Shown here in pieces: positions 53,157 through 61,400 of a stretch of DNA of 64,000 nucleotides. Source of the DNA: Mycobacterium sp. GA-1199 (GTDB taxonomy: Bacteria; Actinomycetota; Actinomycetes; Mycobacteriales; Mycobacteriaceae). A program made the translations under genes and the position numbers. The DNA lies in assembly GCF_001500045.1 (NCBI RefSeq), contig NZ_LQIX01000011.1, forward strand, positions 50,505-114,504, in the 5' to 3' direction. Under the pieces are notes generated by a model. The model was given only the letters and a program-made list of their open reading frames with translations. It searched no databases and was not told the origin of the DNA. The stretch's first letter is position 1, and the number at the start of each line of letters is the position of its first letter.

Positions 53157-54404
53157 TCAGACCGGCGTGAACTCGAGGTGCAGCTCTTTGAGGCGTCTGA
53201 ACAAAAAAGTGCGGTCCCATTTGAGCCGACGATCGCCGGCCGGACCGTGCTCGCGCTCTGCGAGCCGAATCTCGGCCATCCGATCGAGGACTCGCTCCAA
53301 GGTCAACCGTGCCTCCGTACGTGCGATCGGGGCACCCGGGCAGGTGTGGATACCCCGACCGAACGCGATGTGCTGCAGCATATTCGGACGATCGAGTCGG
53401 AACTCATCGGGCTTATCGAACCGTCGCGGATCGCGATTCGCAGCACCATTCATCACGAGTACGCTCGTACCAGCTCGCACATCGACGTCTCCGATCCTGG
53501 TGGTGCGCCGCGCCATACGAAAGTTCGATTTGATCGGACTTTCGAAGCGAAGCAATTCTTCGATGAATGCGGGGATCTTTGAACGGTCCGCACGCAGGTG
53601 CTCTTGCAGGTCCGGGCGCTCCGCCAGCATCAGCATCGCGTTGCTCATGAAGTCGACCGACGTGCCATGGCCCGCGGCGAACATGAATGTTGCGACGCGG
53701 GCAACATCCATCGCGCTTGGTGTTGTGCCGTCTGGGAATTTCGCCAACGCAAGCTCGGTGAGGACATCGTGACGCGGTTCGCGACGCCGATCCTCAATGT
53801 AGTCGACAAACCATTCCTCTCTCGCGCCAACGAAGTCGCGGCGTTCACCTCGCAGTCTGCTGGCTGCGGCAGCGCTTCGAAACCGCTCGAGATCGTTCTG
53901 GGGTACGCCGAGCAAGTGGGCGATCGCCACCACTGTGAAAGGAAAGCTGTAGTCGAGGACGAACTCGCACCTGCCGTTTCCAATGAAGCAGTCGAGTTGC
54001 TCGTCGGCAAGTCGCCATAGGAAGTCGGCGTTGTGCTTCAGCTGCTTGGGGGTGAACAACTTGCTCAACAACGAGCGGTGCGCGGTGTGCTTCGGCGGGT
54101 CGAACGTAATGAAGTAGTCGCCGAACGTCACCTTGTGGCGGTGCCGTTCGATCACCTCCGAAATGTCATCGATGTCGGTGTTGACCGGGATTCCCGACCA
54201 TGGACCGCTCACTATGTTGCATACCGACAGGTTCTGGTCGGGGTCGCGTTGCACGGCGACCGCCTCGTCGTATCCAGAGACCAGCACCACGCCGTGCGTC
54301 GGCTCGCGCTGTACCGGACAACGACGCAGCGCGTCGTAGTAGGCATAGGGATCATCTACGAGCGAGTTGTCAATGAAAAAGTCGAGGTTCTCGAGATCGT
54401 TCAC
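53157..54404 (-). CDS. cytochrome P450 with altered I-helix
   Basis: 415 residues. ExxR is Glu283-Arg286 and the heme loop FGRGIHTCPG (348-357) has Cys355, so heme binding is intact. The I-helix reads AAGHGTSVD (243-251). The usual Asp/Glu before the conserved Thr is Gly247, and the Thr is followed by Ser. Loss of the acid would change proton delivery for O2 activation. The gene is visibly less G+C-rich than the P450 at 27.9 kb and lies alone in the accessory region, with the NRPS 4 kb away, so a role in tailoring a secondary metabolite is possible. Confidence 0.87.
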   Translation of the reverse strand: MNDLENLDFFIDNSLVDDPYAYYDALRRCPVQREPTHGVVLVSGYDEAVAVQRDPDQNLSVCNIVSGPWSGIPVNTDIDDISEVIERHRHKVTFGDYFITFDPPKHTAHRSLLSKLFTPKQLKHNADFLWRLADEQLDCFIGNGRCEFVLDYSFPFTVVAIAHLLGVPQNDLERFRSAAAASRLRGERRDFVGAREEWFVDYIEDRRREPRHDVLTELALAKFPDGTTPSAMDVARVATFMFAAGHGTSVDFMSNAMLMLAERPDLQEHLRADRSKIPAFIEELLRFESPIKSNFRMARRTTRIGDVDVRAGTSVLVMNGAANRDPRRFDKPDEFRLDRPNMLQHIAFGRGIHTCPGAPIARTEARLTLERVLDRMAEIRLAEREHGPAGDRRLKWDRTFLFRRLKELHLEFTPV

Positions 54405-54649
54405 GCCACCCCCTCAACGGATACAACGATGTTAAGTGCCTGGTAAACGAACGCAATGGTGGTGTGGGACGGGTGGTCATAAACCCTTGTTTCTGCGAAG
54501 CACCGAATACCGCGGCTCGATGCGACCCCGACGGCGCGGGCCGCGCATAGGCTCCGGTGGCTAGCCATCGAAGTCCATTCCACAGAGGCACCCGTCTGCT
54601 GACGGCTGGCCCGGGACAAGTCGGGCGGTCCTTTGGTGCTTGCCGGCGG

Positions 54650-54832
54650 CTATTGCACCTTGCGGGCGATTCGGGCGCGGGACGGCGCGCCCTGATTCAC
54701 TTCGACGTATAGGTCATTAGCCCGCTTCTGTTCTGCTGCAAGCAGTTCCAGGGCGGTAACCGCCCGCTTGAGAAGTTCGAAGGCGTCCTCGACTGTCTCC
54801 TTCATTTCTCCGAAGACCGGTATAAACCCCAT
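54650..54832 (-). CDS. 60-aa helical hypothetical protein
   Basis: MGFIPVFGEMKETVEDAFEL begins it, then LLKRAVTALELLAAEQKRAN, a single long amphipathic helix, and a basic tail (SRARIARKVQ). The ATG at 54832 has AGGAGG 8 bases before it, which decides the start; the frame stays open for 67 more codons, but these are Arg/Pro-rich and not coding in character. No family is known to me. It lies between the P450 and the ABC exporter on the same strand. Confidence 0.6.
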   Translation of the reverse strand: MGFIPVFGEMKETVEDAFELLKRAVTALELLAAEQKRANDLYVEVNQGAPSRARIARKVQ

Positions 54833-55090
54833 GTGGATTCCTCCTGGCGCGAGCCGCAACTTCGGGCACCTTCTGAAGGCGTTTTCTGCTCCGACCATGA
54901 TAAGCCGGTCTGGATCGCCTCGTCGCCGGATCGCGACCCGTGGTCGGCGGCGCGGGGGCGAGGGCGCCCGTCGAGTGGGGGCCGACGCTGACGACGTTGC
55001 CCGGTCGCGGTCGACACGCAGAACTCGCAGCATCGCTAGCCAGAGCGTCAGCCCTTCGCATGTTGTGAGGTGGCGGTGGAATTCGTCATC

Positions 55091-56716
55091 TCAATTGGCT
55101 GTGTCGCGCCCGACAAACCCATACGCGCCGAGCGCGGTCAAGCAGACGCCGATCAGCAGCAAGATCCCGGTGGCAAGCCCATCAACCGGCTTATCTGGGC
55201 TTGCGGTGAGGTGCGTCCAGGGCGACAGATCGGCGACCCAGCCGGGCGGATTCGTAGTCTGCACTGCCACATTCATCAGGTATCCAATAACGAGGGGAAG
55301 TGCACCGAGAGTGCCGACCGCGGATGGAAACCACCCGACGCCTACAGCAGCGGCACCGACAGCGAGCAGCGCCACGGGAACGAAGGTCGTCGACCCGGCG
55401 AGTGCGTGGGCCAACTGCACCGGAGCGCCGGTCATCATGGCGCCGCACCACAGGGCGACTGCCGCCGAGCAATGCAGGGCGGCGACCCCGGCAGTTATCA
55501 CCGCGGTCTCGGCAGAGAACAGACGTATACGCGCAATGGGCTGGGCGAGCACCAAGGCCCATCGACCGGCCTTCTCGTCGCCGACCATCGTGGCGAAGCG
55601 CATTGTGGCGTAGAGTCCCGTCGCGATCGCGAGCACTCCGAACAGGGCGGCCGCGAACGCGTTCGCAAGGTTGTCCCCGCCGGTTCCAGTCGCCGCAGCG
55701 AGCTCCTTGAACCGGGGTTGAGTCTCGACCAGGTCCAGTATCGAGGCGAGGAGCGCTCCCGCCACGAAGAAGTACGCCGCGATGCCTGTCGTCCACCAGA
55801 GCATGCTCCGCGCTGTTCGCTGAAGTGCGAACCCCTCGACCGACCCGAACAACCGGGTTCGCGGTGGACGGCTCACCGGCGCCGCGACAATGCCGCCCCC
55901 CAGATCGCGGCGGTGTGCTGCGACGACGGCCGCTCCGCCGAGCGCCAAAGGGAATGCGATCAGCACAAAAAGGGGCAGGATGCGATTCTCGGCGTACGGC
56001 GCCGCGCGGGTGGTCAGCCCGAATGGCGTCGCCCATGCGAACCAGGCGAACCGATGCGACCCGTCGGCGATCATGCGCAGGGCAAGTGCCAAGCCCAGAA
56101 CCGCGGTGGTAAGCCCTATGGCACCAGATCGCCAAGGCACCGTCTGTGCTGCAAGCACGGCTGCCGCCGCGAAGGTCAAAGTTGTGCAGGTTATCCCACC
56201 CGCATAGATAAGAGTGCCAGTCACCTCGGCACGTGCTGCCAAGAGGCCCATTGCGACAGCCATACCGATCAAGGCCGCGGATGCAGCGAGGGCAGCTAGA
56301 CAGCGGACGACGATATCGGCCATCCGCAGTCGCCCCGCGAGAAGCAGTTCCCATCGTCCTTCGTCTTCTTCACCTCGAGTGAGATGTGTGGCGGCGAAGA
56401 TGATCCATACGCTCGCGAGCAGCGCCACTGGTGTCCCGGTGCGCCATACGGTGAAACCACCGGGATCGTCGAGCGCGACCGGTGGTCCGGACAAGACTCT
56501 GACAGCAGAGTTCTCAGCAAGGGCTTGCAGTCCAGATTCATCGAGCATATTTCCGATCGGTCGATATTGGCTGGCAACCCACGTCGACATCGCCGCACAG
56601 GCGGCGGCAACTATCAATGCGCCGCGGCGAACCTGCCGGACGGCGAGACGAGTCATCGCCCGCCTTCGTTCCGGTTGCAGCTTGTCAGTCACCGAACGGG
56701 GTGGGCCGGTTGTCAT
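55091..56716 (-). CDS. ABC-2 type exporter permease (polyketide/antibiotic exporter type)
   Basis: 541 residues with about 12 membrane segments arranged as two halves of six (for example LIVAAACAAMSTWVA, VWIIFAATHLTRGEEDEGRW and the repeat at LYATMRFATMVGDEKAGRWA). The two copies of a HLTRGEEDEGRWELLL/MVGDEKAGRWALVLA segment are the mark of the tandem-duplicated permease family that includes M. tuberculosis Rv1217c. It pairs with the ATPase upstream (ATGA overlap). It should export a hydrophobic compound; the neighbouring NRPS product is one candidate. Confidence 0.83.
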   Translation of the reverse strand: MTTGPPRSVTDKLQPERRRAMTRLAVRQVRRGALIVAAACAAMSTWVASQYRPIGNMLDESGLQALAENSAVRVLSGPPVALDDPGGFTVWRTGTPVALLASVWIIFAATHLTRGEEDEGRWELLLAGRLRMADIVVRCLAALAASAALIGMAVAMGLLAARAEVTGTLIYAGGITCTTLTFAAAAVLAAQTVPWRSGAIGLTTAVLGLALALRMIADGSHRFAWFAWATPFGLTTRAAPYAENRILPLFVLIAFPLALGGAAVVAAHRRDLGGGIVAAPVSRPPRTRLFGSVEGFALQRTARSMLWWTTGIAAYFFVAGALLASILDLVETQPRFKELAAATGTGGDNLANAFAAALFGVLAIATGLYATMRFATMVGDEKAGRWALVLAQPIARIRLFSAETAVITAGVAALHCSAAVALWCGAMMTGAPVQLAHALAGSTTFVPVALLAVGAAAVGVGWFPSAVGTLGALPLVIGYLMNVAVQTTNPPGWVADLSPWTHLTASPDKPVDGLATGILLLIGVCLTALGAYGFVGRDTAN

Positions 56717-57714
56717 CGCACCTGTCCGTAGTATGCGAGGAAGATCTCTTCGAGCGTTGGTTCCCGCATCGCGAGTGCAGTCACATCGGCGTCCACAAGC
56801 GCTCGAAGCGCGCCCACCGGTGATCCGGTCAAGTCGAACCGCAGTCTCCCTCGGTTCAGATGCTCGACATTGGATACTCCGGCGACACCCACGAAAGAGG
56901 GTTGGATGCCGCGATATGACACTTCGACGACGGTCCGGCGTAGCTGCCGCAGATCGGCGATTGTGTCGACTTCGACGAGGCGTCCCGCACGGAGAATCCC
57001 CACTCGATCACAAACGGCATCTACCTCGGCCAGCTGATGAGAGCTGAGAAACACGGTTTGCCCCCGCTCGCGTGCTTCTGCGACACAGCCACGAAACGCC
57101 CTCTCCATCAACGGATCCAGGCCACTCGCTGGCTCGTCCAACACCAGAAGCGGAGCTCTTGTCGCAAATGCCGCCACAAGGGCTACCTTCTGCCGGTTAC
57201 CGGTCGAGTACGTCTTGGCCTGCTTGTGGAGGTCCAGGTCGAAGCGCTCGACCAACTGCTTCCGATAAACGACGTCGACGCCGGGGCCCAGGCATCCCAG
57301 CAGTTCCAGGATCTCGGCGCCCGTCAATCTCGGCCATAGAGCGACATCAGCGGGGACATACGCCATGCGGCCATGTGATCGACGGACATCCGTTGCGGCA
57401 CAACCGAATATCTCTGCACTGCCAGAAGTCGGCCGGATCAGCCCGAGCAGCAGGCGGATCGTCGTCGATTTTCCGGCCCCGTTGGGGCCCAGGAAACCGA
57501 ACACCTCGCCGGGCGGGACGGTCATCTCGAGGTCTTCGACGGCCACTATACGTCCGAACCGTTTGGTCAGGCCGTGGACATTAATAGCAGGGTGGTGACC
57601 GGAGACCACACCCAAAAGGGTAGGCCAGCCGTGGACGGATCCACCGGTATTTTGTTGTCGCGATATGTCGCGTCCCAGTGCGGGAAACCGACCGGTTCTG
57701 CGGGTATGGCTCAT
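56713..57714 (-). CDS. ABC exporter ATPase (Rv1218c-like)
   Basis: 333 residues. Walker A is GPNGAGKSTT, the signature region is the variant KTYSTGNRQKVALVAAF seen in this exporter family, and Walker B is LLVLDEPASGLDP followed by the switch SSHQLAEVD. The C-terminal extra domain ends at EEIFLAYYGQVR. The ATG at 57714 (MSHTRRTG) is preceded by GGAAGTGGAGAAC. The first 35 residues are unusual for the family, so a start near the GTG encoding VSGHHPAINVHG is possible. It partners with the permease. Confidence 0.85.
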   Translation of the reverse strand: MSHTRRTGRFPALGRDISRQQNTGGSVHGWPTLLGVVSGHHPAINVHGLTKRFGRIVAVEDLEMTVPPGEVFGFLGPNGAGKSTTIRLLLGLIRPTSGSAEIFGCAATDVRRSHGRMAYVPADVALWPRLTGAEILELLGCLGPGVDVVYRKQLVERFDLDLHKQAKTYSTGNRQKVALVAAFATRAPLLVLDEPASGLDPLMERAFRGCVAEARERGQTVFLSSHQLAEVDAVCDRVGILRAGRLVEVDTIADLRQLRRTVVEVSYRGIQPSFVGVAGVSNVEHLNRGRLRFDLTGSPVGALRALVDADVTALAMREPTLEEIFLAYYGQVR

Positions 57715-58225
57715 GTTCTCCACTTCCTGCCAACCATTTCCGGTGCGTGCATAAGCCCCCGCCATTCTCGGAACGCCGCCGAGTTATCAACCCCGCCCGC
57801 CCCCGAATACGAATGGACGTTTGCCCGTGAATGTCGCGTGCGTGAGGCTATTCCGCTCTCGTACCGGTACGTGTGGGCATCACCGGACCTCGCAACACGC
57901 TTAGGTGCTTTTGGCATCGTGGCACTTTGCTGATTCTGCAGTGCACGGGGTACGGCTATTCGCTGTAGCGATTTTAATTGCGATGGTGTCAATTGCCGGA
58001 AACTACGCGATGACGGGGCGTATCCGATGCTAGTCGCGCTAAGTAGGACCGTTGTCAAGTAATCGCAACCCGGGAGGTGGACCGGTAACGAGTTTTATAC
58101 GGGGTTACTGTCGCCGTCCTGGGACTCAGGTGAGAACTTTGCCTAAACGGAGGACCGACCTCCGGAGGAACAGTAGGGTCTGTATCGACTGGTACAAGTC
58201 ATGTTTGCGATGGTCTGGAGCATCG
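57715..58225. other. intergenic stretch between exporter and NRPS operon
   Basis: 511 bases between divergent units, so it should hold both promoters. It is less G+C-rich than the core (for example GATTTTAATTGCGATGGTGTC near 57970). Short open frames on both strands lack ribosome sites and family character. I see no defined operator. Confidence 0.45.
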
Positions 58226-58432
58226 ATGAGCATTGACCGACTCGACGATGGCGGCGGAAACGCTGCCGTCCTGGCGATGAACCAGGGCCAGAGGTGCGGT
58301 CGGCCGTCGATGCTCGTGGACGCGTGGCGGTTCATTCACGGCGATGCCGAGCGCATGCCGTTTCCGCGTCACTCAATCAAGAAGAGGCTGACTTCAGCCA
58401 CGACGCCGGCACGAAACGAAGCATTCGGCTGA
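58226..58432 (+). CDS. degenerate MbtH-like protein
   Basis: 68 residues, right in size for MbtH (60-75). [20 protein letters not shown] then GQRCGRP and [12 protein letters not shown] parallel the MbtH order N-x-FDD-x-G-x-x-VL-x-N-x-x-Q ... GWR ... G-x-ADR. Of the three signature tryptophans only Trp34 remains: the first position is Arg and the C-terminal WTD-x-RP-x-SL part is absent, with LTSATT instead. GGAG lies 5 bases before the ATG, and the NRPS starts 37 bases downstream, the usual place of mbtH. It may be a diverged chaperone of the adenylation domains or a decaying gene. Confidence 0.5.
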   Translation: MSIDRLDDGGGNAAVLAMNQGQRCGRPSMLVDAWRFIHGDAERMPFPRHSIKKRLTSATTPARNEAFG

Positions 58433-58469
58433 GCTTCTGATCAGTCGACCCTCTCGGGCGGGGAGTGGG

Positions 58470-61400
58470 ATGAAAGTCGAAAATCGGGCCTATCCGCTAA
58501 CGCGGGGACAGTTGGACATCTGGCTCGCTCAGGAATCAGGCTCTTTCGGGGCTAAGTGGCAGTTGGGCGAGCTCGTCCGCATCGAGGGGGAGATTGATCC
58601 CGATCTGCTCGAGCGGGCCATCGTTCAAGTGGTGCAGGAGGCCGAACCACTTCGAGCCAGCCTCTTCAAGGTGGGTGACCACGTTTTCCAGGAGCTGGTT
58701 GACTACCCCGACGTACCGCTCGCCCGCTACAACCTCTTGAGCTCGCAGGATCCTGCCCAAGACGCCCTTCGCCTGGCTTCGTCGATCCAACAGACGTTGA
58801 TGCCCCTCAGCGGACCATTATTCAAGTTCGCGTTGCTGCGCACACGGGTAGACGAATTCTATCTGTTTGCGTGCTGCCACCACATCGTGGTCGATGGGAT
58901 CGGGCTGACACTGATATGTCACCGAATCGCGGACATATATTCGGCGATGGCCTGGGAGGAGCCTATTTCACCGGCCTTCTTTGGGTCGTTGAGCGATCTG
59001 ATTGATTGCGAGACAAATTACGAAGCCTCTGCCGAATACCTCGATGATTACGCCTACTGGATGAGAAATCTTCCCAAGGATGACGGGCCGCGTCATCGGC
59101 TGCACGCCGAAGCAGGGCGTAGCGATGAGCCTTCCGCCCCCGTTCGCCTGGACCCTTCGGTGGTCGCCGGTATTCAAGCGTTGTCAGAGGCCCTGGGTGT
59201 GCGGCGCGTCTCGGTGATCACTGCGGCCTGCGCGCTTTTGGTGCGCGCGTTCGAGACCGAGAGCGCGGAGGTGGTGCTGGACTTTCCGGTCAGTAGGCGT
59301 GTGCGCCCTGAAGTGCAGATGGTGGCCGGGATGGTTTCCGGATCGGTGCCGCTGGTGTTGAAGGTTCCGCCCGACTTGTCATTTGCCGACTTCTGCGTTG
59401 GAGTACACACGAGAATAGAAGAAGCACTGGAGCATCAGCGATTCCCAGTGCACTCCATCGATTACCGGGCGAGTCTCCGCGGCTCGGGCCAGGCCTCGAA
59501 TCGTGTGGTCATCAATTACATTCCCGCCAAACACACGGGGCATCTTGCGGGCGTTGCCGCGACGGGAACATTGACTCACGCCGGCCCGGTCGAGTTCGGG
59601 TTGGTCTTCTTCAAAGATGACGATGAGCTTTTCCTCAGCACGGTGGGTGCCGGACAGTTCTTTCCGGATTGCGACGTCCGGGATCTAGTTGAGCGCTTGG
59701 AGCGCGTGATGGCGGCGATGGCCGCTGACCCGGAACGACGGTTGTGTTCGGTGAGTGTACTCAACGACCCCGACGAGGCCCGGTTGTTCAAATTCGGTAA
59801 CCGTGGGGTCTTGGCTCAGCCGGAGACCGCCCCGCTGTCGATCCCCGCGCTGTTCGCCTCGCGGGTGAGGCAAAGCCCGGACGCGGTCGCAATGACTTTC
59901 AACACCCGTTCGTGGACCTACCGGCAGCTCGACGAGGCCACGAATCGGTTGGCGAATCTATTGGTCGCTCAGGGCGTTGGCCCGGGTCGGTGCGTAGCGC
60001 TGCTCATCCCGCGATCGGCCGAGGCGATCGCGGCGATCATGGGTGTGCTCAAGACGGGAGCGGCGTATCTGCCGATCGATCCCGCATCGCCGGTGGAGCG
60101 CATCGACTTCCTGGTGGCCGATGCCGCGCCGATGGTCGCGCTCACCACGGCATCCCTGGCCGACAGACTCGGCGCAAGCGGTCTACGCGTGATCGATCTG
60201 GACGTTGCCGATCTGGAGGTCCAGTCCGGCGCTCCGCTGTCGCCGCCAGCTGCTGACGAAATCGCCTACCTCATATACACCTCCGGGACGACCGGTGTGC
60301 CCAAAGGGGTTGCCATCACCCACCACAACGTGACCCAGTTGCTCGCTTCCCTGGATGAGGGCCTGCCGGCCCGGGGAGTGTGGGCGCACAGTCACTCGTT
60401 GGCGTTCGATGTTTCGGTGTGGGAAATCTTCGGTGCGCTGCTCGGCGGTGGGCGTTTGTTGGTGGTGCCCGATGCGGTGGTGCGCTCACCCGAAGATTTC
60501 CGACACGTGTTGGTCACCGAACGGGCCAGCGTGCTGACCCAGACCCCATCAGCGGTGGCGAACTTGTCGACCGAGGGGTTGGAGTCGGCGGCTTTGGTGA
60601 CGGTGGGCGAGGCCTGCCCGATCGAGGTGCTGAATAGGTGGGCGTCGAGCCGGGTCATGATCAACGCCTACGGTCCGACCGAGACCACGATGTGTGTCGC
60701 TATCAGCGCGCCGCTGAAGGCAGGCTTGACAGCCGTCCCGATCGGCTCCCCCGTTCCGGGTGCGGCGTTGTTTGTTCTCGATGGGTGGTTGCGCCCGGTG
60801 CCAACTGGTGTGGTCGGGGAGTTGTATGTGGCCGGCGCTGGGGTGGGGGTCGGCTATCTGGGACGTCCGGGGTTGACCGGTTCGCGGTTTGTGCCGTGCC
60901 CGTTTGGCGGTGCTCGGGCGCCTGGCGAAAGGATGTATCGCACAGGGGATTTGGTGCGATGGCGCCCCGATGGGCAGTTGGATTATCTGGGGCGTGCCGA
61001 TGATCAGGTCAAGATCCGCGGGTATCGCATCGAGCTGGGTGAGGTCCAGGCGGCTCTGGCGGCATTGGATGGGGTCGAGCAGGCGGCGGTGATCGCACGC
61101 GAGGATCGCCCCGGCGACAAACGCCTTGTCGGTTACATAACCGGCTCCGCGGACCCGGGTGAGATTCGTACCGCATCGGCTGAGCGGTTGCCGCCCTACA
61201 TGGTGCCGGCCGCGGTGGTGACGTTGGAAGCCTTGCCGCTGACGGCCAACGGCAAACTTGACTCCCGCGCCTTACCCGCGCCGGAATCTCAGAATGTCGG
61301 TCGCTATCGGAGCCCGGCCGATGCGGTCGAGGAGATCCTGGTCGGCATCTTTGCAGACGTGCTGAGCGTAGAGCGGGTCGGCGTCGATGACTCGTTCTTC

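Noticed and set aside
58052..58225. N-terminal extension of the MbtH-like frame back to 58052
   Set aside because: The extension is Arg-rich and unlike MbtH. A good ribosome site precedes the internal ATG at 58226, which also gives the family length.
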